Shown in pieces: positions 12,401 through 19,957 of a stretch of DNA of 64,000 nucleotides (position 1 is its first letter; every line of letters begins with the position of its first letter). This DNA is from Hyalella azteca (taxonomy: Eukaryota > Arthropoda > Malacostraca > Amphipoda > Hyalellidae): assembly GCF_000764305.2 (NCBI RefSeq), contig NW_025947668.1:62001-126000 (forward strand). Direction: 5' to 3'. The notes under the pieces are model-generated. The model ran no database searches. It was not told the DNA's origin and saw only the letters and a program-made list of their open reading frames with translations. Both the position numbers and the translations under genes were made by a program.

Positions 12401-13714
12401 TTCATACACGTAGAGATACCTCACAGGTTAAGCTCCCACCAGCCCACGCAACACGNACAGGCCCCCAGAGCGTGATCGTGTCTTGGTCGCCCCCCAGAGC
12501 GGCGAGGGGGCGGCTCACCCACTACACTGTTTACTGGGACTCTGCTGCCAGTCGCTCGTCTCAGACGCACTACAAGAAAGTTGAGCCCAACCATCATCAT
12601 CTCAAGATCAAAGATCTTCCCCAGGAAACAATCGCGGTGGGTAAAATAATCTTCTGATATCTGATAACGACATAACCACGTCATTATTTAAATGACGCTC
12701 TTGTGTCTGATAACGAAATTATCAATAAAACATGTTGGCAAACATTTCTAGATGGACGGCCTTCTCAAAAAACCTCGATACAGCGTGAAATTCAATAGTT
12801 ATTTTATTTAAATTATTCCCCACCTTGATTACGTCATCAAATAGTTAACTGAAAAAATCAGCATTGCGAAAATGTTCAATTAACCGTGAAATTAATGTCA
12901 ATGAAGGTGCAGAAATGTCTGAAACATATTGATTAATTTGACCTCAAAAATATTTTAGAATATCATTTCATTTCCGATTCACTCTCACAATATTCACAAC
13001 TAGAATATTTCTATAATTTATTATTGTTATAGCGATGATGCATGAAGCGATAACATGGTGACTCTCTCCGAAGGTGTGGGTGACTGCATCAACATCTATC
13101 GGGTCGAGTCCTGAGAGCGACAAAAAGACCGTCACTCCATCGAACACCGGTAAGAAATTCCTGATAATATGACAAATCAACTAAACACCAACCGCTTCAA
13201 GTAAGATCTTCCAAATGAAAAATACGCCCTACATACGAGGCCTGATGATTTCAATGCATTTCAATAATCAGGATAATGATAACTCTCTTATTTCAATATC
13301 TTCCAATCAATTCAATGTATTGTAACGTTGTCGCGAAGTTATACAGCTTATCTTTGCCTAACTGTGCAAGAAGTGCCGAGCAAAGTGCTGCAGAGCAACG
13401 CTCCAGCAGCAGGGCTCTATCACGAAGAATCGGTGTTAGTGAATGACGCTACCACTACCACTGCATTCCACGCACCGAAGAGCAGAGCGTTCATACACGT
13501 AGAGATGCCAAACAGGTTAAGCTCCCACCAGCCCACGCAACACGCACAGCACAGGCCACATTTCGTGGAGTATCAAGCTCAAGAAGCACCACGCATTTTT
13601 TACAAGACTCATCAAGAGAAACGTAATCAGAACGTTGAATTTATTCATGCAAGTGAATCAAAAGCTCACATAAAAGTTCGACCATCAGAAATCGAAAACA
13701 ATCGTTTTCTTTAA
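297..13714 (+). CDS. Dscam: Dscam-type receptor, 3' part of gene (18 exons)
   Basis: Arthropod Dscam is a homophilic neuronal recognition and immune receptor of the plasma membrane with the order 10 Ig, 4 FN3, 1 Ig, 2 FN3, transmembrane, tail. The window holds everything from the first FN3 onward; the Ig exons must lie to the left. Exons in order: 297-443, 782-1047, 2545-2657, 2903-3096, 3338-3481, 4303-4533, 4933-5043 joined to 12533-12636, 13074-13149, 6598-6742, 7422-7549, 7977-8094, 8384-8496, 8600-8791, 9325-9471, 10487-10639, 11252-11392, 11636-11865, and a terminal exon from 12239-12289 plus 13379-13714. Every junction is phase compatible and the total (3,140 nt) gives 1,045 residues and a stop. 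The family is clear from domain order and motifs such as VWVTAST and GVPEPS. The FN4 exons are out of order in the window, which I read as a scaffolding error. Confidence 0.9.
782..1047 (+). CDS. Dscam: Dscam exon: end of FN3-1 and start of FN3-2
   Basis: It starts after TTCTCTCGCAG, phase 1, and carries the E-G strands of FN3-1 (VSGLLPYTWYSFSVAAQNS, then TLEE) followed by the start of FN3-2 (KPSAPPTNVQ). The donor CAG/GTCAGT at 1048 fits phase 0. The reading frame stays open through the following intronic repeats until 1218, because the last 27 nt of the exon plus donor are copied in 54-bp steps. A later donor-like site in the array would add residues, so the exact 3' end could vary. Confidence 0.82.
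1018..1217 (+). repeat. 54-bp minisatellite copying a Dscam exon end and its splice donor
   Basis: Four units of 54 bp start inside the exon (PSAPPTNVQ) and run through the donor into the intron. Each unit carries a version of the donor (CAGGTCAGT, CGGGTTAGT, CAGTTCAGT, CAGATCAGT), only the first two keeping GT. Because 54 is a multiple of three, the coding frame remains open over all units until 1218. Confidence 0.85.
1218..2300. other. Intron with no recognisable content
   Basis: This intron between the exons ending 1047 and starting 2545 shows no coding exon, RNA gene or element I can support. It is mid-AT sequence with stop codons in all frames. Confidence 0.5.
2301..2544 (+). repeat. 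60-bp minisatellite copying a Dscam splice acceptor
   Basis: Five tandem copies of an acceptor-like segment end in CAG at 2308, 2363, 2423, 2484 and 2544, spaced 55, 60, 61 and 60 bp. The last is the real acceptor. Units share GTGCACTGCACCAGGTT and the TTTATG..CTCAGGAT block. Confidence 0.85.
2545..2657 (+). CDS. Dscam: Dscam exon: FN3-2, B-C strands
   Basis: It begins phase 0 after GGTTTGTTGCAG and reads VLSSSSRSLRVSWLPPPRNA then GYYLGIRF. Two phase-2 donors are possible, CAG/GTTCGA at 2658 and CCG/GTTCCG at 2643; the first fits the consensus better. It is preceded by five tandem copies of its own acceptor region, and using the copy ending at 2484 would add 20 open in-frame codons. Confidence 0.8.
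2903..3096 (+). CDS. Dscam: Dscam exon: FN3-2, D-G strands
   Basis: A phase-2 acceptor at CACGAG gives DGANDEDSAYNFTTVGGSDT, later LHPHSFYDVIVRAFNSRGAG and TLQD, the typical FN3 F-G hairpin. The donor is ACA/GTGAGT, phase 1. The acceptor lacks a strong pyrimidine tract, so the 5' edge is the less certain end; a second AG lies at 2921. Confidence 0.78.
3338..3481 (+). CDS. Dscam: Dscam exon: FN3-3, first half
   Basis: It is phase 1 at both ends, between GCTCGTCAG and G/GTGAGT, 144 nt. It reads PSAPPTSLTCEGLSATSLLV then SWSPPPEGARNGVVTRYRV, the classical FN3 A-C strand block with Trp and the proline turn. Confidence 0.87.
3482..4302. other. Intron, AT-rich, no feature seen
   Basis: The 821-bp intron between the two FN3-3 exons has standard GTGAGT and CCCAG ends and no other signal I can support. 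Confidence 0.6.
4303..4533 (+). CDS. Dscam: Dscam exon: FN3-3, second half
   Basis: It follows CGTATCCCAG, phase 1, and ends before GTGAGA, phase 1. It reads through LENLEEFTNYSVAVAAATEA and GVGVASEAVICTTLEDG. This matches the E-G strands of a Dscam FN3 domain, with the conserved Tyr and the Asn-Tyr-Ser strand. Confidence 0.87.
4933..5043 (+). CDS. Dscam: Dscam exon: FN3-4, first half (interrupted)
   Basis: After TTCATTGCAG the phase-1 exon reads VPTAIKEVKAFATGPQSVMV then SWSPPRAARGRLTHYTV. The sequence then runs straight into repeat DNA (AAAACGCCC) with an immediate stop and no donor. The last 76 nt before the break (4968-5043) are repeated at 12457-12532, where the exon continues to its proper end. 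It is therefore a truncated exon at a break in the assembly or a real rearrangement; I favour the former. Confidence 0.85.
5044..5480 (+). repeat. Dispersed intronic repeat, copy 1
   Basis: Starts AAAACGCCCTACACACGATG at the point where the FN3-4 exon breaks off. It is shared with 5843-6170 (from CTCTTATTTCAATATC on) and with 13226-13378. It includes a nested palindromic run of TAAGTCTTAAGAC at about 5270-5330. I see no coding capacity. Confidence 0.75.
5481..5759 (+). repeat. Minisatellite of the Ig-10 acceptor flank, array 1
   Basis: Units of roughly 80-85 bp each contain CCATTATGCAGTTG-like sequence, i.e. the polypyrimidine-poor flank and CAG of the Ig exon acceptor. They lead into the truncated exon copy at 5760. 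Confidence 0.75.
5760..5842 (+). pseudogene. Truncated copy of the Dscam Ig-10 exon
   Basis: This 83-bp stretch repeats the first part of the exon at 6598, including the acceptor (GAGCAG) and residues GIWSVGGSVLVNWKHDALLQ then CRTVG. It stops abruptly where repeat DNA begins at 5843. The few differences keep the protein nearly unchanged (SVL for NVL), suggesting a recent copy, an allele or an assembly duplicate. No donor follows, so it cannot be a functional exon. Confidence 0.75.
5843..6170 (+). repeat. Dispersed intronic repeat, copy 2
   Basis: Homologous to 5106-5480 and 13286-13378, starting at CTCTTATTTCAATATC and including the shared block CCTGAGGAATACCCGATTC. It begins exactly where the truncated Ig exon copy ends. 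Confidence 0.75.
6171..6597 (+). repeat. Minisatellite of the Ig-10 acceptor flank, array 2
   Basis: Six units, most about 83 bp apart, contain GCAGTTGGTG and the shared block ATTTAGCCGAATATAACCAT. The final unit ends in the functional acceptor CAG/TTGGTGCGGG at 6597/6598. Confidence 0.82.
6598..6742 (+). CDS. Dscam: Dscam exon: Ig domain 10, first half
   Basis: A phase-1 acceptor TATTCAG gives VGAGIWSVGGNVLVNWKHDA then LLQCRTVGVPEPSRTWTRG, an I-set Ig domain with the first conserved Cys, the VGVPEP turn and Trp. The phase-2 donor CCGG/GGTGCG matches the next exon; the alternative CAG/GTTTAA at 6756 is phase 0 and does not. The acceptor is preceded by about ten tandem copies of its own flank. 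Confidence 0.8.
6743..7421. other. Intron within the Ig-10 domain
   Basis: Interrupts the Ig domain between its two half-exons. AT-rich; nothing recognisable. Confidence 0.55.
7422..7549 (+). CDS. Dscam: Dscam exon: Ig domain 10, second half
   Basis: It begins phase 2 after TCTCGGTGCAG and reads LVVLDDGSLRLVSPGRSHSG then SYSCTAANSYGSDTITYNV, the E-G strands with the second conserved Cys. The usual Asp of the DxGxYxC motif is Ser here (HSGSYSC). It ends phase 1 at AGAG/GTCACT. Confidence 0.88.
7977..8094 (+). CDS. Dscam: Dscam exon: FN3-5, first half
   Basis: After TTTCCAATCAG, phase 1, it reads VPPSPPELHVTETTSSSVRL then QWDVADEGGAAVTSFELVY, and ends phase 2 at ACTC/GTAAGC. The VPPxPPxL start directly after an Ig domain is characteristic of the Ig10-FN3-5 junction in Dscam. 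Confidence 0.88.
8384..8496 (+). CDS. Dscam: Dscam exon: FN3-5, second half
   Basis: Phase 2 in after ATTCACGCAG, phase 1 out at ATCG/GTGCGT. It reads TEDGPAVNINVRGDSHTVYG then LQCGTRYNFHITARNAIG. LQCGTxYxF is the conserved F strand of this domain in arthropod Dscam, including its single Cys. Confidence 0.88.
8600..8791 (+). CDS. Dscam: Dscam exon: FN3-5 end and FN3-6 start
   Basis: After TTTTGTCAG, phase 1, it reads GSSEPSSVVTARTKGRAP then NSTQATLYLTQWDSGGCPIS and HFVVQLRDSNNHW. GCPIxxFVVQ is the Dscam FN3-6 C strand. The chosen donor CGG/GTCTGC is phase 1 and rather weak; no better in-phase donor precedes the stop at 8803. Confidence 0.85.
9325..9471 (+). CDS. Dscam: Dscam exon: FN3-6, second half
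   Basis: After ATTTGTTGCAG, phase 1, it reads VSSEVLPSRTFAVTGLSGGG then DYDIQVTAHNAAGATRALYS. It ends phase 1 at GATG/GTGACT. The VTAHNAAG strand is typical of the last FN3 domain before the membrane. Confidence 0.87.
9472..10134. other. Intron before the membrane exon
   Basis: AT-rich intronic sequence with short chance ORFs; no exon supported before the FN3-like stretch at 10135. Confidence 0.45.
10135..10309 (+). pseudogene. Possible FN3-like exon relic
   Basis: In the intron before the membrane exon, the frame starting SYSIRGLEVNGRFYARPEED is open for about 58 codons up to a TGA. The first 15 residues resemble the E-F strands of an FN3 domain (YxIxGLEVNxxYY), but the rest does not continue the fold and no in-phase donor is evident. 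It could be a decayed duplicated exon or chance; GC content is higher than in the surrounding intron. Confidence 0.25.
10487..10639 (+). CDS. Dscam: Dscam exon: membrane-proximal stalk and transmembrane segment
   Basis: Phase 1 after GAAACTTCAG. It reads DAGTAWDGLERSRPATLQPS then WNEVRIVLPVCLSLLALVAA and GVKALLCIRK. The run from IVLPVC to ALLCI is a single hydrophobic span of about 20 residues followed by basic stop-transfer residues, the expected type I topology. The donor AAAAA/GTTGGT is weak but in phase with the next exon. Confidence 0.87.
10640..11251. other. Intron after the membrane exon
   Basis: AT-rich, with several T and A runs; no additional exon or element seen. Confidence 0.5.
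11252..11392 (+). CDS. Dscam: Dscam exon: cytoplasmic tail, part 1
   Basis: After GGCATTTCAG, phase 1 at both ends, it reads KSNTTSKKETYNAADDHCLY then EAGKPAVVATHDAPDYTEI. DYTEI is a Tyr-x-x-Ile motif of the kind bound by SH2 domains when phosphorylated; that role is inferred. Donor ATG/GTGAGA. Confidence 0.82.
11636..11865 (+). CDS. Dscam: Dscam exon: cytoplasmic tail, part 2
   Basis: After CTTGACCAG, phase 1, it reads GFGDSDTYECASNSQFGPLP then AKPPHSTTAPSPNRG and later SYATLVYQAPSVG. It ends phase 0 at AGA/GTAAGT, a strong donor. The PLPAKPP stretch is a candidate SH3 ligand and SYATLV an ITIM-like tyrosine motif. Function is inferred from motif shape only. Confidence 0.8.
12239..12455 (+). 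CDS. Dscam: Dscam terminal exon, 5' part, cut by an N gap
   Basis: After CAATGTACAG, phase 0, it reads KVPLLQDRDCGRDSFPDSKV then LQSNAPAAGLYHEESVLVN and AFHAPKSRAFIHVEIPH, then stops at the N at 12456. Bases 12290-12455 match 13379-13544 at a constant offset of 1,089 with scattered substitutions. The other copy carries the true 3' end. Confidence 0.82.
12456..12456. other. Single-N assembly gap
   Basis: The ambiguous base separates the first copy of the Dscam terminal exon (ACACG) from the displaced FN3-4 segment (ACAGGCCCCC). The authentic terminal exon has ACAGGCCACA near the same place, so a short shared ACAGGCC may have driven the false join. Confidence 0.85.
12457..12636 (+). CDS. Dscam: Dscam exon: FN3-4, complete 3' part, misplaced
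   Basis: This starts right after a single N and repeats 4968-5043 with one mismatch, then continues YWDSAASRSSQTHYKKVEP and KIKDLPQETIA to a phase-0 donor GCG/GTGGGT. Joined to 4933-5043 it makes a 215-nt exon with correct phases. It sits downstream of the membrane and tail exons, impossible for a collinear Dscam. Confidence 0.85.
13074..13149 (+). CDS. Dscam: Dscam exon: FN3-4, G strand, misplaced
   Basis: A small exon after CTCTCTCCGAAG, phase 0, reading VWVTASTSIGSSPESDKKTV, ending phase 1 at ACCG/GTAAGA. VWVTAST is a hallmark of the fourth FN3 of arthropod Dscam. It should precede the Ig exon at 6598 but lies 6.5 kb after it, on the same displaced segment as 12457-12636. Confidence 0.83.
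13226..13378 (+). repeat. Dispersed intronic repeat, copy 3
   Basis: Homologous to 5044-5203 (AAAATACGCCCTACATACGA at its start). It terminates at GAAGTGCCG and is followed without a splice signal by the interior of the Dscam terminal exon. This is the right-hand overlap by which the displaced segment would rejoin position 5044. Confidence 0.8.
13379..13714 (+). CDS. Dscam: Dscam terminal exon, 3' part with stop codon
   Basis: This is the second copy of the terminal exon, entered abruptly from repeat DNA at 13378/13379 and lacking the first 51 nt present at 12239-12289. It continues past the gap point as HRPHFVEYQAQEAPRIFYKT then HQEKRNQNVEFIHASESKAH to IENNRFL and a TAA stop at 13712-13714. 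An ATTAAA lies about 150 nt downstream and may serve polyadenylation. Confidence 0.82.
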   Translation, partial: SKVLQSNAPAAGLYHEESVLVNDATTTTAFHAPKSRAFIHVEMPNRLSSHQPTQHAQHRPHFVEYQAQEAPRIFYKTHQEKRNQNVEFIHASESKAHIKVRPSEIENNRFL

Positions 13715-14727
13715 AGCCATTATACGTTGTTTGGACCTTGTGCGTGAATTACTCCTACATTAGTATATCAGTCGCACTAATCTCCTTTTTATGAAAATGT
13801 TATTTTGTAAAAAATCTTTGTGAATTCGAAACTAATGTGTTAAATTCGAAACGTCGCATTCCATTAAAATGCCGTTTTGTAACCTGCTTTTTGATTTCCC
13901 AGCGCCAGCAAGAAATTTTGTCGTTTCATTGAAAAAACAAGTAAGAATATTATTAACTCGTCCTCGACAACTTACCCTGATCTGGACCACGGCTGCGCCC
14001 TCGTACCTATACTACCTAATAATAATGACCCTTTCCTGATGCCAGCTCGGTGCGCCGACTCCCTTGAACTTTATGGCTCTGAAATGTGTGATATAAACGA
14101 AACTTTAACCGTGCAGGGAAGTAAACTCGATATTTTTAACACTTTATTGATAACGAAGGCACTGGTGGATATTGATGAATGTTGTCTAAATACAGAAGCA
14201 AGAACAAAATAACCCAAAATAAACCGAGCGGATGGCTCGAACTGAGGCTAACTGATCGTGATAACTCAGTTAGGTTCTGTAAACAAGGGAAAACAAACTT
14301 AAAATGTGGCAAGGAATGAGTTGACCTGCGTTATCATTGCCAAAATAATTCCGAACAAATGAAAAAAAACACAAAAAAATGTATAAATCATACTAAATAA
14401 ATTTACCATAACACTCACAAAAAATTCATCACCGGTGAAGCGACAGGTGCTTCATGACCAACCGAATGAAAGTGACGCATATCGAATTATCGCGAACAGT
14501 AGGATGTTTCTCTACATGAAAATGCTAGTAAAACCAAAAAGATAAAACACTTTTGAAAACATGATTACGAATTTAACAGAACAAAATATAAGAAATAACT
14601 GTTTAATGATCGCAAAAAATGACAAGAAAAATCGCTCTACAAGAATATAGTGCCGCATGAGGCGCGGCTACAGAGGTACATTAGCGCAGTGCGACAAAAT
14701 ATTACTGGCTTATCCCGCGGAAAATTC
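13715..14727. other. 3' flank of Dscam, no gene seen
   Basis: AT-rich sequence holding the presumed 3' UTR (ATTAAA near 13864) and then nothing recognisable up to the LTR. Confidence 0.5.
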
Positions 14728-15105
14728 TGTCAAATGTATCTTTCCTATGACACTTGGATAAGAATTATTTAAGTGTAATTCCTCAATGGTTTTCGGTTCG
14801 AATAATAATTGTCAATATAGTATAATTGGAGGAATGAAATAGTGGGAGTGGCACTCTAAGGTAGTAATTATTTAAAGTTAGACACTGTGATGTATTATTA
14901 CAGGAATCGATCAGGTAGCTATATTGACACAATCGCAAGCCACACGATTGCTGGAGTCGTCTTAAGTAGATGCGAATAGAGGCTGGCTGCTGGTGCAGCT
15001 AAGAGATGTTGGTCTGCGACTGCCTCAGAGAAAACTTTAGTAGCTTATATATAATATATAAGTACGAAAATGACATCATAGAAGGTGATGTGGGAAATGC
15101 TACTG
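14728..15105 (-). repeat. 3' LTR (left copy)
   Basis: Shares long blocks with 22217-22571, for example CACTCTAAGGTAGTAATTAT and AGAGGCTGGCTGCTGGTGCA. Starts with TG on the plus strand (TGTCAAATG), i.e. CA at the end of the minus-strand LTR. The minus-strand TATATAAG (about 15045) is a candidate U3 TATA box. Confidence 0.75.
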
Positions 15106-16015
15106 AAAGTTTGGGTGTTGACGTAAGACAACCTGACATGTCCGCCCTTGCCAAAATATAAATCGATTATTATTTAGTAGCAAGTACGATTACTTCGAGG
15201 TGAACGCGTTAAACTTATGGCACTTTACTCAAGTAAAATACTAAATGAAAAGTAAACAATTATATTGATTACTAATAGTAGCGTAGGAGCTAAGCTTGAC
15301 GCTAGTAAAGCACTAGTTGCAACTAAGTGTCTCAGAAGGAGAATCAAAATTATAATCAGTTGATAGACGCCAACGGGCATAAAGCAAAAACTGAAAAACT
15401 TGATTCTATCCTACGATGTGCTTAGAAGCTCGGCACTTCTTTGCCAGGTCTTTCATTTCTTTCTTCTGATAGTGTTCCTGAGGGCGGGGCGTGGCTCGCA
15501 GAAAAAATATTATTAGCTTTTCTAATATTAGCATACATATTGATACCTTAATCTAAAAATACAATGATTTTAACTGAAGTGGATCATTCAGTGGATAAAT
15601 GAATGTTACGTTAATTTAATTGGGCTTGGGCAATTTTTTTACCCATTTTAATTATCAGTTACATTAAATTCATTCATGATCCGGTCAGAAGGTATAGTTT
15701 ACAAGGGTGTGTCCAAATACTTGGAGTATAATTCAATAATATCAATAATACATATAATTGGTACAGCATGTATCAGTTAATAACATCTGAATGATCTGAT
15801 CATACAATACTTAAATAGAAGTTAGCAGATTTACTTGACCATAATTAACAAGATACATGTTTATAGAATTTTATGTGTGCTGCAAGAAAAAATTAACACA
15901 GAAGGTAGTTTTTGTGAAATTTTAGGCAGATTCAACATCCGAGTGTGACTCTAGTGAGATGATCTCTCTGCCTGTCCTTATTAGTTAAGTGGAAGTTTTG
16001 TCCGTGGCGAGCACG

Positions 16016-16516
16016 TGTAGTGGAGCTACGTACCTTCCCTCCACGGCAGCTGTCGCTTCCGAGGCAGCACGACGAGGTCGTGACATAACTCACGTGATAA
16101 CTTAGCCGCAAGAGCCGCCGGGTCCACTATACTTCAGTGTAACAACAGTCAACATGGTCGGCATCGGAGGACTTACGGTTTGCTGTGGTGTTACTGCCGC
16201 CACGGTATTAAGCACGACATGCTCAACGCCGGGCAACGAACACGACACACGACTCACCCGTGAACGTTGTTTCAACAGACAGATAGCGAACTTTAAGCCA
16301 AGAACTACTAGAAACAGGCAAGTCGTTAGCAAACCGTACAAGAAATGGAACTCTGGGAACCAGTACATCAGAGTGTGTCTGTACTCGGGCCTCCAGCGTT
16401 TCACCTAACAATTTTACTTTTTTAATCATTGAATTTAATTTATGGTCAATGTGTAAATAACTTGGTGAGGCTTTACTGATATTGTAGGCACTGAGTACAA
16501 CGGAATCGACTTCAGA
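16016..16516. repeat. 501-bp tandem duplicate, unit 1
   Basis: Begins TAGTGGAGCTACGTACC and is repeated immediately in direct orientation by 16519-17018 with about five substitutions and one indel. On the minus strand it is open for 68-100 codons, encoding a piece (LVPRVPFLVRF) shared with an inverted relative at 19494-19665. Looks like a TE fragment of unknown class. Confidence 0.75.
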
Positions 16517-17018
16517 GTAGTGGAGCTACGTACCTTCCCTCCACGGCAGCTGTCGCTTCCGAGGCAGCACGACGAGCTCGTGACATAACTCACGTGATAA
16601 CTTAGCCGCAAGAGCCGCCGGGTCCACTATACTTCAGTGTAACAACAGTCAACATGGTCGGCATCGGAGGACTTAACGGTTTGCTGCGGTGTTACTGCCG
16701 CCACGGTATTAAGCACGACATGCTCAACGCCGGGCAACGAACACGACACACGACTCACCCGTGAACGTTGTTTCAATAGACAGATAGCGAACTTTAAGCC
16801 AAGAACTACTAGAAACAGGAAAGTCGTTAGCAAACCGTACAAGAAATGGAACTCTGGGAACCAGTACATCAGAGTGTGTCTGTACTCGGGCCTCCAGCGT
16901 TTCACCTAACAATTTTACTTTTTTAATCATTGAATTTAATTTATGGTCAATGTGTAAATAACTTGGTGAGGCTTTACTGATATTGTAGGCACTGAGTACA
17001 ACGGAATCGACTTCAGCT
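16517..17018. repeat. 501-bp tandem duplicate, unit 2
   Basis: Near-identical second unit, ending GGAATCGACTTCAG. The very low divergence relative to the LTRs indicates a recent duplication or a duplicated contig end. Confidence 0.75.
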
Positions 17019-18234
17019 GTTCACTCTTCGCACGCATTATAGCCTCCACGTTAGAGCGAACGTACCGTTTGTACCACGCAGAGAGCACGGTACGTGCGTA
17101 TATATACCGACACGATATTAGTCGTGTCGTGCGTACAGCGGTGCCGTTTGTACTCAAACAACTTACTTTTACCCATGTTTGTCGCAAGGACGCAATATGC
17201 AATTCATTTCGAGTGAACTCACCGTATACAGACTCTTACATACACAAAAATGTATGACATAGTTATAAATACTAAGTTGCAATACATTGAAGATTTTAAG
17301 GGAAAATTCTAATTGCATAGTGTCACAATTTTTTAAGCAATGAAATTCGTAAAAATACCTTTAACATTACTAATGCAGTTATATTTAATGAAATTAATGT
17401 GTTATTTAGATACATTATATCTTCTCCTCTATTTCAACGTTTCACAGGTTATACTTCAATACGAAGGTGCAACGATTTGTAATCACATTAATTAATAAAC
17501 ATTCAATAATCGTTCGCACTTACATTTTTGTGTTATCCATGAAAACTATATAAACTAATAGAAGGAATACAATGTGATAATTGAGCGTTTGAGAAGTCTT
17601 TACAGCTTACTATAGAGGATTAGCGTGCCTCTCTTCACGAGAAACAATTTTTGAATAAACATTCAATCGTGCAAGCAAGACATAAAGCGCAAGCAATAAA
17701 AGTAAACGTAAGCATTAAAGTCATTTTAGGCCAATGCAAAAATGTGAAAACATCATCGCTCTGTCTCGGAATAGGAACAAAATATTCTCATGATAAGTCT
17801 ATTTTGCAATCATAGAGAGCAATATTTCGTTTCGCGCAATATCAAATGTTTGGTATTGAAACTGCTTGCATGACGAATTTTTTATTCAACACGCATGAGC
17901 ATTAAGTCAGTACCAATTTCTGAAATATGACGGCTGGAGCTTGCTACAATTCTCAGGCAGGCTTGTCGTCATGAACGAGAGAAGAAAAATTGTAAACTCA
18001 ACACGGATGTTGATGCATTACAAGGAAATCGAATCGAATATCAATCCTGATTTCCTGATCTTTCCGGTCACAGTATGTTGAACATTATAAGTGTTTTTGC
18101 ACGCTGTTCAATCACAGTATATCAGCCTTCGAAGTTTACAGCTAATTTCCTACTTTCATTTTCAAGTGCGATGAGTTTTACAAAGCAACGGTTCCTACGG
18201 AAAGCCTTCGCTTTTTCGTCTTTTTGTTTTGTAA
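17019..18234. other. Interior of the LTR element, no coding remnant recognised
   Basis: AT-rich DNA with no domain I can identify in any frame; on the element's own strand it is downstream of integrase. Confidence 0.4.
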
Positions 18235-19050
18235 GCTATATATTCAAGACAAGCTTTCGTCTAATGCTTTTTTCAAATATTCTCGAATTTTAGCGAATCT
18301 TTGAGTTACTACCCGGTAATAATCAGAATATTCATAGATTGGCATTTGTAACTCAGGTGATACAATAGCTTCGGGGTGATTTTTGTCAGTAGCGAACAAC
18401 ATTAAATGAGGTGAATCACCAATAGTTACGTTAAACGCAGTATTTATCGCACTCGTGCATTAGGGGAGAAATAGGTCTCACTCGCAAAACTTTTCTGCTT
18501 CAATAAAATATTTAAGTATTTTAATAATCTTATGGTTCTTTCGTTCGATTAGACCCGAACTAACTGGATGGAAAAGTGCGATTTCTATCTTCTGAATTCC
18601 GAAATGTTCATGCAAACTACGCATAAGATCACTTGTATATTCTTTCGCAGTATCAGAGATGAGTTTGCGAGAGCAAGCAAAGGGTGCAAAAAGATGTGTG
18701 TGAAGCGCTACAGCGATCGTGTCCGAGCGCTTGACTCGTATGAGTACAAGCACCGAAAAGCGTGTTAATTAATCAATGATTATGATAGTATCATTTAGTA
18801 TGTATTAGTTTCTGGCACTCGTTTCAGGTAAGGGACATAATTTATCCATTGAAGCAACATCCCGAGCCTGCTCAGGCAAATGAAATTTACCTATAGACGT
18901 TTTACGCCCAATGCAACCATTTGCTTTTATATAACTGTCATATGCATGTACAAAATTTAGGATCTGTTGTGTTTCAGTAGGATGCTATAAATTCAATTCA
19001 AACCTTTTCGAGATTCCCTCATTATTATGGTCCATATTTGGAGGATCATG
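18235..19050 (-). pseudogene. Retrotransposon integrase remnant
   Basis: Minus-strand frames show the catalytic-core tail: DTAKEYTSDLMRSLHEHFGI then FHPVSSGLIERKN, with the Asp and Glu of the DDE triad region and the HPxSxGxxER motif. The upstream piece CIGRKTSIGKFHLPEQ resembles the linker from zinc-binding to core domain, and the downstream piece (TDKNHPEAIVSPE) the integrase C-terminal part. The segments are in different frames and interrupted by stops, so this is a broken gene. Confidence 0.7.
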
Positions 19051-19493
19051 ACATTTTTTTATTATATCAATCAAAAATTTTCCAGGGACGCGAATCGTTA
19101 TGTGAAAATCAGCCTAGCCAGCTCATATCACATGTAGTTTGTAATAAAGGAAATCTTTTCTATTCATTAATTATTTAGTTTAACTGACTTTGACTTCCGA
19201 GCACCATTATTTGAAAACAGATGCTCATGACTCATGAGTCTTGATCGTATGTCACGCCATACGCCATGCGTCACATTCTGATTGCGTCGCAGTGAGCTAC
19301 AGTATAAGTCACCGTCCCAGGGCCGTCACGGGTAGAGTCGAGGTTGTGGGTTAATGGGGTTACTGATTGAAGTGCCTCGAGCCGCGGTGTATTTCCTCGT
19401 TCCGTCGCAAACAATGCCCAACACATCGGTTAAGCCTCACCAACTTGCTTTGCACATTGATCATAAATGAGTTAAATTCAACGATTAAAGATG

Positions 19494-19670
19494 TGAAATT
19501 GTTAGGTGAAATACTGGAGGCCCAGCGTAGAGACACTGGTGCACTGGTTCCCAGAGTTCCATTTGTTGTACGGTTCGCTCACGATCTTCCAGTCGTTAGG
19601 GGTTCTAGGCTTAATTTTCGCATCAGTCTGTTGAAACAACGTTCACGTGTAAGTCGTGTGTCGTAATATT
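19494..19670 (+). repeat. Inverted, diverged copy of the 501-bp repeat
   Basis: On the plus strand this reads LGEILEAQRRDTGALVPRVP, matching the minus-strand reading of 16230-16420 and 16730-16920. The block TGTTGAAACAACGTTCACG is shared. It confirms that the 501-bp unit belongs to a dispersed family. Confidence 0.7.
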
Positions 19671-19957
19671 AACTAGAGCAGACGCTACCAGAACTATTGA
19701 CAGAATTTTTTTCAATGCAGTAAGTTCCGCCTGGAATTCTCCGCAATCTAATTATCATGGTATCTTTACAACAAGCTGGGATAACGGTATGTTTGCTCTC
19801 GCGCGAGTAAAGAACTTGGTCAAGTAAACTCGAGTCGACGTTGTTGTCGTTGCTGCTTTCAGAACTGCTCTCACCGAGCGAGGTCATTAAGTGCGTTTCT
19901 TGCAAGCTGGGAGCCGCCCATGTCTGAGTCGCACATACACGTGTGTTTGTGTTCAAA

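Noticed and set aside
16102..16404. 100-codon minus-strand ORF with a hydrophobic stretch (possible membrane protein)
   Set aside because: It lies in a dispersed repeat, and a different frame of the same DNA is the one preserved in the inverted copy.
18075..18293. 72-codon plus-strand ORF
   Set aside because: It is antisense to the integrase C-terminal remnant and has no motif of its own.
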